Made by a program: the position numbers and the translations under genes. A stretch of 64,000 nucleotides of DNA. Source: an uncultured Lachnospiraceae bacterium (GTDB taxonomy: Bacteria > Bacillota > Clostridia > Lachnospirales > Lachnospiraceae). The notes beneath the pieces were generated by a model. That model was not told where the DNA came from. It made no database searches and worked only from the letters and a program-made list of their open reading frames with translations. This document shows positions 43,613-53,301 of this stretch, one piece after another (within the stretch, counting starts at the first letter, position 1; each line of letters opens with the position of its first letter). The DNA is taken from positions 25,473-89,472 of the forward strand of contig CACZBD010000018.1 in assembly GCA_902779305.1 (NCBI GenBank). Reading direction: 5' to 3'.

Positions 43613-44791
43613 TTACATGGCTGCCCGGTAGATGGCAAGCATTGCCTTCTCATCAAGCACCTTCGCGGATCCCATCTGACCGCCGACGCCGATCGCGCAC
43701 TTCTTAGCCATCAGGACCAGGTCATCATCCGTTGCTTCTACGCCCAGTTCCCGCAGATTTGTCGGCATGTTGATGCTCCTGTAGAACTCTTCCATGGCTT
43801 CGATCCCGCTGAGCGCGATCTCCTCATCGCTGCCGTAATCTTCCACTTCCATGACATTCAGCGCGAACTTTTTAAATCTCGCAAGGCAGTCCTTATAGAC
43901 ATATCTTGCCCAGCTTCCCCAGATCGCCGCAAGTCCCGCACCGTGCGCGACATCATACAGTCCGCCGAGCTCATGCTCCAGCTTATGCGTCATCCAGTCG
44001 CCGCCGTCATTTCCGCAGCCGGTCAGGCCGTTGTGCGCAAGGCTTCCGGCCCACATGACTTCTGCTCTTGCATCATAGTTTTTGGGATCATCCCTTAAGA
44101 TCACGGCATTTTTCTTAACCGTACGAAGTAACCCTTCCGCCAGGGCATCCGTGATCTCCATGTTTCCGCCGTTTGTAAAATAGCGTTCCATCGTATGCAT
44201 CATGATATCCGTGCAGCCGCACGCCGTCTGATAATCCGGAAGCGTCATGGTCAGTTCCGGGTTCATGATCGCAAATTTCGGACGCCCGTAATCGCTGCTG
44301 TATCCGCGTTTCACCAGACCGTCTTCTTTCGTGATGACGGAAGAATCGCTCATCTCGCTTCCCGTCGCCGCGATCGTTAAGATGACACCCAGAGGCATAC
44401 AGCCTTTTGCCTGGCGTTTATAGTCATAAAAATCCCACACATCCCCTTCGTTTGCCAGTCCGTAACCGATCGCCTTGGCAGAATCGATGGCGCTTCCGCC
44501 GCCGACGGCAAGCAGGAAGTCCACGTTTTCCTTTCTGCAGAGCTCAATGCCTTCATAGACCAGGCCAAGGTGCGGGTTCGGAACGGCACCACCGAGCGTA
44601 ACGTAGCCGATATTTGCCGCATCCAACGTATCCGTTACGGACTTTAACAGTCCCGAACGGACAACGCTTCCGCCGCCGTAATGGATCAGGATCTTCGTTC
44701 CTCCGAATTCTCTGATCAGGTCCGCGACCCTGCTTTCCGTGTTTTTGCCGAATACGACTTTTGTCGGGGTAAAATAGTTAAAATCAAACAT
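43613..44791 (-). CDS. Iron-containing alcohol dehydrogenase (butanol dehydrogenase type)
   Basis: A 392-residue group III alcohol dehydrogenase resembling BdhA/YqhD. The nucleotide-binding segment VGGGSAIDSAKAI and the iron ligands are visible: Asp and His in GCTDIMMHTMERY, and the two later His in THKLEHELGGLYDVAHGAG. It probably reduces aldehydes such as butyraldehyde or other fermentation or detoxification products with NAD(P)H. It is the first gene of the ADH-oxidoreductase-AraC-SPFH operon. A 195-bp divergent region separates it from the MATE gene. Confidence 0.92.
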   Translation of the reverse strand: MFDFNYFTPTKVVFGKNTESRVADLIREFGGTKILIHYGGGSVVRSGLLKSVTDTLDAANIGYVTLGGAVPNPHLGLVYEGIELCRKENVDFLLAVGGGSAIDSAKAIGYGLANEGDVWDFYDYKRQAKGCMPLGVILTIAATGSEMSDSSVITKEDGLVKRGYSSDYGRPKFAIMNPELTMTLPDYQTACGCTDIMMHTMERYFTNGGNMEITDALAEGLLRTVKKNAVILRDDPKNYDARAEVMWAGSLAHNGLTGCGNDGGDWMTHKLEHELGGLYDVAHGAGLAAIWGSWARYVYKDCLARFKKFALNVMEVEDYGSDEEIALSGIEAMEEFYRSINMPTNLRELGVEATDDDLVLMAKKCAIGVGGQMGSAKVLDEKAMLAIYRAAM

Positions 44792-44879
44792 GTTCCAATC
44801 CTCCTCCTTTTTTCATGTGGTTTCATTATATCGGAGATCCGGTTATCAGGCTAATTAAATTCTGTCATGTTCTGTTCAC

Positions 44880-44903
44880 TTTTTGATTTTGAAATATCAA
44901 AAA
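44880..44903. promoter_or_regulatory. Inverted repeat in the ADH/MATE divergent region
   Basis: TTTTTGAT (44,880-44,887) and ATCAAAAA (44,896-44,903) are perfect inverse copies separated by eight bases, midway between two divergent genes, as expected for a shared operator. A TATAAT at about 44,952 precedes the MATE gene. Which regulator binds here is unknown. Confidence 0.4.
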
Positions 44904-44986
44904 ATGAGCAGTCGCATATCGGTTCATGATAAGTTTTTCCCAAAACAGGTATTATAATTCTTATCGGAAACAGGAGAGGAATACAT

Positions 44987-46363
44987 ATGAAAAGCAATAT
45001 CACGGACATGACACTGGGCAGTCCGGCCAAACATATCGTGCGGTTTGCGCTGCCGACACTGATCGGCAATATCTTTCAGCAGGTCTACAACCTTGCCGAT
45101 TCCGTGATCGTCGGACGCTTCATCGGTTCTCAAGCCTTTGCCGCCGTCGGCGCCACATCCTCCATCACCTTCCTTTTCTTTGCGCTCTGCAACGGGATCG
45201 GAACCGGAGGCGGGATCGTCGCATCGCAGTACTACGGCGCGCATGACGATGACCGTGTCAAAAACTGTATCGTCAATACCGGCCTCATTATGCTGATCAC
45301 GCCTTTCATCTTCGGCCTGACCGGATTTCTTCTTGCGCCCACGTTGCTGAAGGTGCTGCAGACGCCTGCCCTGATCCTGAACGATGCCGTCCTCTATACC
45401 CGCTACATGTGCATCGGGCTTCTTTTTGTTTCGCTTTACAACTATCTTTCTTCGATGCTGAAAGCGCTCGGTGATTCAAAAACGCCCCTGTACTTTCTGA
45501 TCATTTCGACGGTGATCAATATCGTCTTGGATATCCTTTTCGTCTGTGTGTTCTCCTACGGGATCCGCGGCGCGGCCCTTGCGACCGTGATCTCGCAGTT
45601 TTTATCCGTCCTGCTCTGCGCGGTTCACGCCTGCAGGACCAATCCTTATTTCCGGTTCCACAGAAAAGACTTTGTCATAACACTGCAGATGACCTACAGG
45701 ATCGTGCGGCTCGGCATTCCGATGTCCATACAGTTTGCGCTGATCGCCGTTTCCACCATGGCCCTGCAGCGCGTTGTCAATTCCTTCGGAACGACTGCGG
45801 TTGCCGCCTTTACCTCGACCAGCAGGATCGAACAGCTGATCCATCAGCCTTATATGACGCTTGCGGCATCGCTTTCCACATTCAGCGGACAGAACTTCGG
45901 TGCCAGAAAATATGACCGTGTCTATACGGGATATAAAACAGCGCTCCTGATCATGACCGCTCTCACGGTTGTTCTGATGCTGATCATGCAGTTATTCTCC
46001 AATGCGATCACAAGCCTGTTTGTCTCCGACAGCGACGTCATCTTACTCGGCGCCAAAGGACTTAAGATCACCAGCCTCTTCTACTTTGCGCTCGGGATGA
46101 TCTATGTGGTCCGCGGCGTTCTTACCGGCATGGGCGATGCTTTCTTTTCCCTCTTCAACGGGATCGTGGAAGTCATCGGCCGGTTCACGATCCCCCTGCT
46201 GCTGACCTCATATCTTAGCTTCGGGGAAGCCGGTATCTGGTGGTCCACCGGGATCGTATGGCTGATCAGCGGCCTGACCGCATGGATCCGGTATGTTTTC
46301 TACAGGTCCTCCTATTCGCCCGGCGCACTGCCCAAAGCGGCCAAAACGCAGATCGGCGGCTGA
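44987..46363 (+). CDS. MATE-family multidrug efflux transporter
   Basis: A 458-residue antiporter with about twelve hydrophobic segments in two pseudo-symmetric halves. Family-typical regions include FALPTLIGNIFQQVYNLAD with VIVGRFIG at the start, LKALGDSKTPLYF at the end of the first half, and RRFGIPM-like and QNFGARKYDRV elements in the second half. It likely exports cationic compounds in exchange for Na+ or H+. AACAGGAGAGG precedes the ATG. It is transcribed alone, away from the alcohol dehydrogenase operon, and ends in a bidirectional terminator. Confidence 0.92.
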   Translation: MKSNITDMTLGSPAKHIVRFALPTLIGNIFQQVYNLADSVIVGRFIGSQAFAAVGATSSITFLFFALCNGIGTGGGIVASQYYGAHDDDRVKNCIVNTGLIMLITPFIFGLTGFLLAPTLLKVLQTPALILNDAVLYTRYMCIGLLFVSLYNYLSSMLKALGDSKTPLYFLIISTVINIVLDILFVCVFSYGIRGAALATVISQFLSVLLCAVHACRTNPYFRFHRKDFVITLQMTYRIVRLGIPMSIQFALIAVSTMALQRVVNSFGTTAVAAFTSTSRIEQLIHQPYMTLAASLSTFSGQNFGARKYDRVYTGYKTALLIMTALTVVLMLIMQLFSNAITSLFVSDSDVILLGAKGLKITSLFYFALGMIYVVRGVLTGMGDAFFSLFNGIVEVIGRFTIPLLLTSYLSFGEAGIWWSTGIVWLISGLTAWIRYVFYRSSYSPGALPKAAKTQIGG

Positions 46364-46387
46364 GATCCGTAAACGATTTATAAAGAA

Positions 46388-46419
46388 AAGACCGCGGCAT
46401 TTGCCACGGTCTTGTTTTT
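46388..46419. terminator. Bidirectional terminator between the MATE gene and kdgK
   Basis: AAGACCG-C-GGC pairs across ATTT with GCC-A-CGGTCTT (one mismatch). GTTTTT follows on the plus strand and TTTTCTTT on the minus strand, so it can end both convergent transcripts. Confidence 0.8.
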
Positions 46420-46456
46420 CTGTTTAGGGTCCTCTTTTCCGGATGATATCCCAGGC

Positions 46457-47479
46457 TTATCTCTGCACTCTGCCGGAGCCGTCTCCGCCTGCGAGTTTCT
46501 TTACCTCGTCAACGCTTACCATGTTAAAATCACCCTCGATGGAATGTTTCAAGCAGCTTGCAGCAACCGCAAACTCGATCGTCTCCTGCGGCGCAAAATC
46601 GTTCATGCAGGCATAGATCAGCCCGCCGCCGAATGAATCCCCGCCGCCCACGCGGTCGACGATGTGGATCAGGTATTCCTTGCTGAAATAGTAATCCTTT
46701 CCGTCATAGAGCATGGCCGCCCAGTTGTTGTCGTTTGCGGAAATGGATCCGCGTAAGGTAATGGCAACTTTGCTGAAAGAGAAGCGGTCCGCAAGCTGTT
46801 TTGCCACGTCCTTATATCCTTCATGGTTTACTTTTCCCTTGGTGACATCCGTATTTGCGGCACGGATCCCGAACACATCGGCAGCATCCTCTTCGTTCGC
46901 AATGCAGACATCCACATATTCACAGAGTTCAGCCATGACTTTTCCGGCCTTTTCCCTGCTCCAGAGCTTGTTCCGGTAATTCAGGTCGCAGCTTATCGTA
47001 ACGCCTTTTTCTCTGGCCGCTTTGCAGGCTTCCAGGCAGATCTTTGCCATGTTGTCAGAAAGCGCCGGCGTGATCCCCGTAAAGTGGAACCACTCCGCAT
47101 CCGCAAAGATCTTTTCCCAGTCAAAATCACTGCTCTGCGCTTCTGCGATCGAAGAGCCCGCGCGGTCATAGATCACCTTACTCGGTCTCTGGCTCGCGCC
47201 CTTTTCCAGATAATAGATGCCGACCCTGTTTCCGCCGCGCGCGATGTAGGAAGTGTCCACTCCGAATCTGCGCAGTGCGTTGACACCGGCCTGTCCGATC
47301 TCATGCGCGGGAAGTTTTGTGACAAATGCCGCATCCAGTCCGTAGTTTGCTAAGGATACCGCCACATTGGCCTCTCCGCCGCCGTAGGTCGCGCCGTATT
47401 TTTCCGCCTGTACGAACCGGTAGTAGCCCTCCGGCGCCAGGCGCAGCATGATCTCACCAAAAGTAATTACCTTTCCCAT
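46457..47479 (-). CDS. kdgK: 2-keto-3-deoxygluconate kinase (PfkB family)
   Basis: Phosphorylates 2-keto-3-deoxygluconate to KDPG, the step before aldol cleavage. PfkB motifs are visible: EIMLRLAPEGYYRF at the N-terminus, the YGGGEANVAVSLANYG substrate segment, and VGGGDSFGGGLIYA with the catalytic Asp. The preferred ATG, eight residues into the longest frame, follows AAGGAGGAAGGAA, giving 340 residues. It is the last gene of the hexuronate operon, directly after the aldolase gene. Confidence 0.92.
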   Translation of the reverse strand: MGKVITFGEIMLRLAPEGYYRFVQAEKYGATYGGGEANVAVSLANYGLDAAFVTKLPAHEIGQAGVNALRRFGVDTSYIARGGNRVGIYYLEKGASQRPSKVIYDRAGSSIAEAQSSDFDWEKIFADAEWFHFTGITPALSDNMAKICLEACKAAREKGVTISCDLNYRNKLWSREKAGKVMAELCEYVDVCIANEEDAADVFGIRAANTDVTKGKVNHEGYKDVAKQLADRFSFSKVAITLRGSISANDNNWAAMLYDGKDYYFSKEYLIHIVDRVGGGDSFGGGLIYACMNDFAPQETIEFAVAASCLKHSIEGDFNMVSVDEVKKLAGGDGSGRVQR

Positions 47480-47500
47480 TTCCTTCCTCCTTAAGATCAC

Positions 47501-48463
47501 TTACCATTTGACAAGGTGAAGTGCGAACCCGCCGTACTCACCCTGCAGGTAAACTGTTTTCAGATGTTCTTTCTCATCATATTTTGCTGTATCCATGTTG
47601 AACTTACAACCGCGTTTTTCAAGATGATAAACGGCGCGGTCCACATTGAAAGTCCCGATCGCGATATGACCGTTCGTGCCAAGATAAGGCGCTTTCATGA
47701 TCTCCACGCCGTTACCGGCAAATACGGAACTGTTTCCGTCTTTTTTGGCGAAGCCGAACAGCGCGCACAGCGCATCCGCCGTGGACAAAGCCTCGTCTGC
47801 ATCCTGTGCATTGATCCCGACATGCTTCACGCCGAATCCAAGCATATTTTCGACCGCTTCCTTCGTCAGAGAGCGGATCTTGTCAAACTCTCCTGCCTTA
47901 ATCAGATCGGATTTCACCATCCAACTGCCGCCGCAGGCAATGATCTTGTCAAAAGACAGATAGTCGTTCATGTTTTTGGCATTGATCCCGCCGGTCGGCA
48001 TGAACTTCATGTTGGTGTAGGGCGCCGCCATGGCTTTGATCATGGCAATCCCGCCTGCTGCCTCTGCAGGGAAGAACTTTACCGTATCAAGTCCCAGAGC
48101 GATCGCCTGTTCCACATCGCTTGGATTACTCGTCCCGGGGCATACCGGGATCTGTTTCTCCACACAATATCTTACGACCTCGGGATTAAGGCCCGGACTG
48201 ACGATGAATTTTGCGCCGGCGTTAACGGCACGGTCCACCTGCTCTGTGGTGAGCACGGTTCCTGCGCCGACAAGCATATCCGGAAACTCTTTTGCCATGA
48301 TGCGGATGGATTCTTCCGCAGCCTCGGTACGGAATGTTACCTCCGCACAGGGAAGTCCCCCCTCGACAAGTGCCTTTGCAAGTGGCACGGCGTCCTTCAC
48401 GTCATGCAGCGCGATGACCGGCACGATACCGATCCTGTAGATCTCTTCTAATACCCGGTTCAT
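47501..48463 (-). CDS. eda: KDPG/KHG aldolase fused to a VOC-like C-terminal domain
   Basis: A 320-residue fusion. Residues 1-~205 are the KDPG aldolase that splits 2-keto-3-deoxy-6-phosphogluconate into pyruvate and glyceraldehyde-3-phosphate: catalytic Glu in CAEVTFRT, the Schiff-base Lys in TVKFFPAEA, plus GAGTVLT and SPGLNPEVV. Residues ~213-320 resemble a glyoxalase/VOC domain (GVKHVGINAQDADEALSTADAL, IAIGTFNVDRAVYHLEKRG). Ordinary Eda proteins are about 210 residues, so the tail is an addition. Its metal ligands are not obvious; it may bind ligand or stabilise the oligomer. The gene precedes kdgK. Confidence 0.9.
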   Translation of the reverse strand: MNRVLEEIYRIGIVPVIALHDVKDAVPLAKALVEGGLPCAEVTFRTEAAEESIRIMAKEFPDMLVGAGTVLTTEQVDRAVNAGAKFIVSPGLNPEVVRYCVEKQIPVCPGTSNPSDVEQAIALGLDTVKFFPAEAAGGIAMIKAMAAPYTNMKFMPTGGINAKNMNDYLSFDKIIACGGSWMVKSDLIKAGEFDKIRSLTKEAVENMLGFGVKHVGINAQDADEALSTADALCALFGFAKKDGNSSVFAGNGVEIMKAPYLGTNGHIAIGTFNVDRAVYHLEKRGCKFNMDTAKYDEKEHLKTVYLQGEYGGFALHLVKW

Positions 48464-48478
48464 TTGTTTCTCCTCTTT

Positions 48479-48979
48479 TTATTTATTTTCCGCCTGTTTG
48501 CGGACATGATGCTCTCTGATCTTCTGCGTGGCAAACTCCACGAATTCCTTTTTTGTGTCACCAAGCACGCTGTTACGCAGGATATAGCCGTTTCCGTCCG
48601 CCATGTAGACGACCACGATCGTCGGTTTTTTGGCAAGCCCCAAAACTTCTTCCCACTTTTTTTCCTGATACTTTCCGTCTGCCGTGATCTGGACCCCATG
48701 ATCCGTAAAGCACAGCGTCAGATCCGGATGATTTCCCGCCAGCTGCTTTTTGGACCTGAGCAGGACCATCAGCGGCTGAATCACGGTAAACAGCATCAGA
48801 AACAGGATCAGAAATCCGCGAAACCACGCCGGGGATGTCGCCCACAGCCTGATCAAAAGGACAACGGATGCGACAATGCAGACGATGTTGATAACGGCAA
48901 GATAAGAAGAATAAGCATAGTACATCGATGCCTGCCACAGGTCTGAAGTTTTTACCCGGTATTGGTACTTAAATTGCAT
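48479..48979 (-). CDS. YcxB-like small membrane protein
   Basis: A 166-residue protein with two adjacent membrane segments (about residues 25-80: YLAVINIVCIVASVVLLI and RGFLILFLMLFTVIQPLMVLL), followed by a soluble beta-rich domain (DHGVQITADGKYQEKKWEEV) and a charged tail. This is the YcxB layout, a family without an established function. It sits between uxaC and the aldolase gene inside the hexuronate operon with short gaps on both sides, so it is co-expressed with them. A regulatory or transport-accessory role is only a guess. Confidence 0.7.
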   Translation of the reverse strand: MQFKYQYRVKTSDLWQASMYYAYSSYLAVINIVCIVASVVLLIRLWATSPAWFRGFLILFLMLFTVIQPLMVLLRSKKQLAGNHPDLTLCFTDHGVQITADGKYQEKKWEEVLGLAKKPTIVVVYMADGNGYILRNSVLGDTKKEFVEFATQKIREHHVRKQAENK

Positions 48980-49002
48980 AGGTTCCCTCTTATAAAGTGC
49001 TC

Positions 49003-50424
49003 TCAGACTTTCTGAAGGTCAAATCCGAAATACTCTACGGCGTTGTTATAGGAAATCCCGCGGATGATATCCGAAAGAATCTTTTCCTCGTAAGGATACT
49101 CTCCGTTCTCCACCCAGTCACCGATCATGTTGCAGAGGATCCTGCGGAAATAATCGTGTCTGGTATAGGACAAAAACGATCTGGAGTCTGTCAGCATCCC
49201 GACAAAATTGCCCAGCGCCGAAAGGCTTGCCAAGGATCTCATCTGGTTCGTCATCCCCGTGAAATGATCGTTGAACCACCATGCGCTTCCCTGCTGGATG
49301 CGGTTTTTGACGCCGCCGCCCTGGAAGCATCCGATCACGCTGCCGATCGCGGCATCGTCGATGGGATTTAAGGAATAAACGATCGTTTTGGGGATCGTGT
49401 TCTTTGATGCCAGCGCATTCAGGAAATCCGCCAGCTGTGCGCTCGGTGTATGGTTGTTGATGCAGTCGAATCCGGTGTCCGGTCCGAGACGGTCAAACAT
49501 GTAACCATTGTTGTCTCTCTTGGCGCCGTAATGCAGCTGCATCACCCAGTTTCTCCTGCAGTATTCGCCTGCCACGAACAGCAGGAACGCGGTCTTGTAC
49601 TGCAGCAGTTCCGTTTCCGTAAGCGGCTGTTTTTTTAGCGCTTTCTTGAAGATCGCATCCACCTCATCATCCGAAGCCGGCACGTACATCACATAATCCA
49701 GGCCGTGGTCGGAAACCGTGCAGCCGTGATCCGCGAAGTGATCCATCCGGTTCATGAGCGCTTTCTTTAAGGATGCAAGATCCGTTATCTGCACCCCGGA
49801 TGTTTCGGAAAGCTTTGCGATATAGTCCGTAAAGTCCGGCTTTTCCGCATTCATAGCCTTATCCGGCCGAAACGCCGGCAGAACCTGAACATCAAAATCA
49901 GGATCCGCTTTGATCTTCTCATGCCAGATCAGGGAATCCACCGGGTCGTCTGTGGTGCAGATCAGCCTGACATTGGACTGTCTGATCAGACCGCGCACGG
50001 AGCATTCCGGGCTCTTAAGCTTTTCATTGCACAGATTCCAGACTTCCTCCGCCGTATCGGCATTCAGGTTTCCCTGATAGCCGAAATAGTAGCGCAGTTC
50101 CAGATGGGACCAGTGATAGAGCGGATTGCCGATGAGCTTCGGCAGAGTCCTGGCCCATTCCAGGAATTTCTCATGGTCCGGCGCATCACCGGTGATATAT
50201 TTTTCGTCCACGCCGTTGGTGCGCATCTGCCTCCATTTGTAATGGTCGCCGCCCAGCCAGACCTGCGTGATGTTTTCAAACTTTCTGTCCTCGAAGATCT
50301 CCTGCGGATTGATGTGGCAATGATAGTCCAGGACCGGGATCTTCGGCATCGCTGCATATTTATCGTATAGTTCCTGCGCGGTCTTTGTGCCGAGCAGAAA
50401 AGTTTCATCCATAAAAGCTTTCAT
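49003..50424 (-). CDS. uxaC: Uronate isomerase
   Basis: Isomerises galacturonate to tagaturonate and glucuronate to fructuronate, the first intracellular step of both pathways. The 473-residue enzyme has the amidohydrolase-type metal motif LDYHCHINPQEI near the N-terminus, VWLGGDHYKWRQMRTNGV, and LHYGAKRDNN further on. The ATG at 50,424 follows CAGGAG by six bases; a longer frame to 50,508 runs into uxaA and is rejected. It lies 17 bp after uxaA in the same operon. Its single copy must serve both sugar acids. Confidence 0.96.
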   Translation of the reverse strand: MKAFMDETFLLGTKTAQELYDKYAAMPKIPVLDYHCHINPQEIFEDRKFENITQVWLGGDHYKWRQMRTNGVDEKYITGDAPDHEKFLEWARTLPKLIGNPLYHWSHLELRYYFGYQGNLNADTAEEVWNLCNEKLKSPECSVRGLIRQSNVRLICTTDDPVDSLIWHEKIKADPDFDVQVLPAFRPDKAMNAEKPDFTDYIAKLSETSGVQITDLASLKKALMNRMDHFADHGCTVSDHGLDYVMYVPASDDEVDAIFKKALKKQPLTETELLQYKTAFLLFVAGEYCRRNWVMQLHYGAKRDNNGYMFDRLGPDTGFDCINNHTPSAQLADFLNALASKNTIPKTIVYSLNPIDDAAIGSVIGCFQGGGVKNRIQQGSAWWFNDHFTGMTNQMRSLASLSALGNFVGMLTDSRSFLSYTRHDYFRRILCNMIGDWVENGEYPYEEKILSDIIRGISYNNAVEYFGFDLQKV

Positions 50425-50441
50425 TTTTCTTCTCCTGTATT

Positions 50442-51899
50442 TTAAAGTGTAACACCCTGTTTCCAGATTGCAAGGTCTGCATACCCTGCCTGCTCGCTTT
50501 TGACGCATGATCCGTTTGCCAGGGCGAGTACCTGTTCGTACAATTCCTTCGCCATGTCTTCCTTCGTGATCTCTTCCGTCAGAAGCCTTCCGCAGTCAAA
50601 ATCGATCCAGCGGCTCTTCTTTTTCGCAAGTTCCGAATTGGTCGAGATCTTCATGGTCGGTACGGGGCAGGCGAAGGGCGTTCCCCTTCCCGTCGTAAAC
50701 AGGATCAACTGCGCGCCGCTTACGGCAAGCGCGGTTGCTGCGACCAGATCGTTGCCCGGTGCCTCCAATAAGTGCAGGCCCTTTTTTGCTCCCACGCGCT
50801 GCGCATAACGAAGCACCTCTGTGACCGGCGCGCTTCCGGATTTCTGCGTACAGCCGAGCGCCTTGTCTTCCAGCGTCGAGATCCCGCCGGCCTTGTTGCC
50901 GGGGGAAGGATTCTCACTGATCGTCTCGCCGTTTGCGCGGAAGTATGCCTTGAAGTCTCCGATCAAGGATACTGTCTTTTCAAAAACGTCCCGGTTTTCT
51001 GCCCGCTCCATCAGAAGCGTCTCCGCGCCGAACATCTCAGGCACTTCCGTTAAGATCGTGCTGCCGCCCGCGGATACCATCAGGTCCGAAAAGCTTCCCA
51101 CAACAGGGTTGGCAGTGATCCCGGAAAGGCCGTCGCTTCCGCCGCATTTTAAGCCGATCACAAGCTTTGATACCGGCTGCTTTGTTCTACGGTCTTTTTT
51201 GCAGAGTTCGGCCAGTTCATGAAGGATCTTTTTGCCTTCTTCGATCTCGTCTTCCACATCCTGGCAGACGAGAAACCGGATCCGCTCTGTATCATAGTCT
51301 CCCAGATATCCTTTGATGACATCGACACCGCTGTTTTCACAGCCGAGTCCCAGCACCAGCACGCCGCCCGCGTTCGGATGTCTGATCAGCCCCGCAAGCA
51401 CCTCTCTGGTATGCTCCTGGTCATCTCCCATCTGCGAACAGCCGTAAGGATGGGAAAGCGGGATCACAGCGTCGATCCCATCCGATACGAGATCCCTGCA
51501 TGCATCGGCGATCGCTTTTGCATTTCCGTTCACGCAGCCGACCGTGGGGACGATCCAGATCTCATTCCGGATCCCCACACTGCCGTCTGCTCTCTCATAT
51601 CCCATGAAGGAACTAAGCTCTTCAGGTATGTTTTTCTTCTGCCAGGGTTTTGCGGCTTGATAGGTATAGCTCAGATCGGGGCCGAGATTGGTGCGCATGT
51701 TATGGGTATGCACATGCGCGCCGGCCGGGATCTCCTGCGTTGCCGTTCCGATGGGGCAGCCGTATTTGATGATGGCTTCCCCTTTGTGTATATCCTTTAA
51801 CGCGATCTTGTGTCCTTTTTCGATCACATCTACCGCCGTGATCTTCTCAAGAGCCACGGCGACATTATCCAGTTCGTTGATCCGGATCTTATCAGGCAT
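50442..51899 (-). CDS. uxaA: Altronate dehydratase
   Basis: Iron-dependent dehydratase that converts altronate to 2-keto-3-deoxygluconate. Residues 1-95 form the SAF domain (VIEKGHKIALKDIHKGEAII, PAGAHVHTHN). The rest is the catalytic UxaA domain (YPYGCSQ-like SHPYGCSQMGDD, LVLGLGCENSGVD, LKCGGSDGLSG). The ATG at 51,899 follows GAGGG by five bases; an ATG 12 bp further upstream would put that site inside the gene. It overlaps uxaB by 8 bp. Length (485) is normal for the full two-domain enzyme. Confidence 0.95.
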   Translation of the reverse strand: MPDKIRINELDNVAVALEKITAVDVIEKGHKIALKDIHKGEAIIKYGCPIGTATQEIPAGAHVHTHNMRTNLGPDLSYTYQAAKPWQKKNIPEELSSFMGYERADGSVGIRNEIWIVPTVGCVNGNAKAIADACRDLVSDGIDAVIPLSHPYGCSQMGDDQEHTREVLAGLIRHPNAGGVLVLGLGCENSGVDVIKGYLGDYDTERIRFLVCQDVEDEIEEGKKILHELAELCKKDRRTKQPVSKLVIGLKCGGSDGLSGITANPVVGSFSDLMVSAGGSTILTEVPEMFGAETLLMERAENRDVFEKTVSLIGDFKAYFRANGETISENPSPGNKAGGISTLEDKALGCTQKSGSAPVTEVLRYAQRVGAKKGLHLLEAPGNDLVAATALAVSGAQLILFTTGRGTPFACPVPTMKISTNSELAKKKSRWIDFDCGRLLTEEITKEDMAKELYEQVLALANGSCVKSEQAGYADLAIWKQGVTL

Positions 51900-53235
51900 C
51901 TTTTCCCTCATTTAAAACAAACAGATACGCCTGCTTCATACCGTCATTTTTGATCCGATCATAATACTTTTGCACCAAAGGAAGGAGGTCTGACAGGTCC
52001 TGTCCCCAGTAATCCACTCGTTTCAGGATTTCAGAAACAGGCGCATCTTTCATAAATAGCATGATCTCTTCGTTGTCATTGGCTTTATCCGTTCTGTAAA
52101 ACGCGATCAGCGCCGCAAGGGAAAACGTCAGCGCGTTCGGATATTTGCCAAATTTCTCATGATATTCCAGGATCGTCGGCAGCACTCTCACCTGGAACTT
52201 GGATACCGAATTCAATGCGATCGACAGCAGCATGTGCTTAATGAACGGATTGGAAAAGCGCTCCAGCACGGCGTTGCCAAAATCAAGGTCCGTCTGCGTA
52301 TTGCCAAGCGTCGGGATGATCTCGTCAAATATACACTTCTTCAAAAACGCCGAAACCAGTTCGTCCTTTAAACATTCGCCGACCGTTTCCAGCCCGTACA
52401 GGCTGGCGCCGAGCACCATGGACGTATGTCCCCCGTTTAGGATCCGGACCTTTCTGCGTTTGTATGGCGCAACATCATCCGTCCAGACCACATGGAAGCC
52501 GGCCTTCTGAAGCGGAAGTTCCTCTTCATGATGTCCGCCGATCACCCACAGGTGGAAGATCTCCGCGGTATCCAGAAGATTGTCCCGATACCCGATCTCG
52601 TCCCAGAGCTTTTCCGCTTCATCTTTCGGGAACCCTGTCACGATCCGGTCCACTAAAGTATTGCAGAAATCATTTTCCGTTTGGATCCAGTTTTCAAATT
52701 CTTCTCCGAGATCCCACAACTTTGCGTACTTTAACACACACTCTTTTAAAGCGTCTGCATTTTTATCGATCAGTTCGCAGGGGAGGAGGATAAATCCCGG
52801 GAGCTTGGCCTGAAAACGCGCATATAATAACTGCGTCAGTTTCGCGGGATAGGATTTCGCCGGACGATCGTCAGGCTTTTCCGTGCCAAGGTATTCGATC
52901 CCGGCTTCCGTCGTATTGGATACGATAAAGCGGAACTCCGGATTCTTTGCCAGTTCCATGTAGGCATCAAACTCTTCATAGGGGTTCACGCACCGGCTGA
53001 TCACATCGATCTTCGTGCGTTCGTTGACCACCTGTCCGTTCTCGATGCCTCTTAAGATCAGGTTGTAGGAACAGTCCTGCTGCGCAAGCATTTCACACAT
53101 CCCCTTTGCCAGAGGCTGCACGATCACGACTTTTCCTTCCCAGAGGCCTTTTTCATTGAGTTTCTGCAGAAAATAATCCACGAAACCTCTTAAGAATCCA
53201 CCCTCTCCGAATTGTATTACTTTTTCTGCTGCCAT
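51892..53235 (-). CDS. uxaB: Tagaturonate reductase
   Basis: NADH-dependent reductase of the mannitol dehydrogenase family that turns tagaturonate into altronate. The N-terminal nucleotide region QFGEGGFLRGFVDYFL and the catalytic K-x4-N-x2-H signature in KVRILNGGHTSMVL are both present. The 447 residues lie in the usual UxaB range. It precedes uxaA with an 8-bp overlap and follows dctM by 66 bp. Its ribosome site is weak (AGAAAGAG). Together with uxaC and uxaA it completes the galacturonate branch. Confidence 0.94.
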   Translation of the reverse strand: MAAEKVIQFGEGGFLRGFVDYFLQKLNEKGLWEGKVVIVQPLAKGMCEMLAQQDCSYNLILRGIENGQVVNERTKIDVISRCVNPYEEFDAYMELAKNPEFRFIVSNTTEAGIEYLGTEKPDDRPAKSYPAKLTQLLYARFQAKLPGFILLPCELIDKNADALKECVLKYAKLWDLGEEFENWIQTENDFCNTLVDRIVTGFPKDEAEKLWDEIGYRDNLLDTAEIFHLWVIGGHHEEELPLQKAGFHVVWTDDVAPYKRRKVRILNGGHTSMVLGASLYGLETVGECLKDELVSAFLKKCIFDEIIPTLGNTQTDLDFGNAVLERFSNPFIKHMLLSIALNSVSKFQVRVLPTILEYHEKFGKYPNALTFSLAALIAFYRTDKANDNEEIMLFMKDAPVSEILKRVDYWGQDLSDLLPLVQKYYDRIKNDGMKQAYLFVLNEGKDA

Positions 53236-53301
53236 GATTTTCTCTTTCTGTAATAAATGCTTTGCCGTCTACAGAGCCTTCCGGCCTGCACGGACACCTT
53301 C

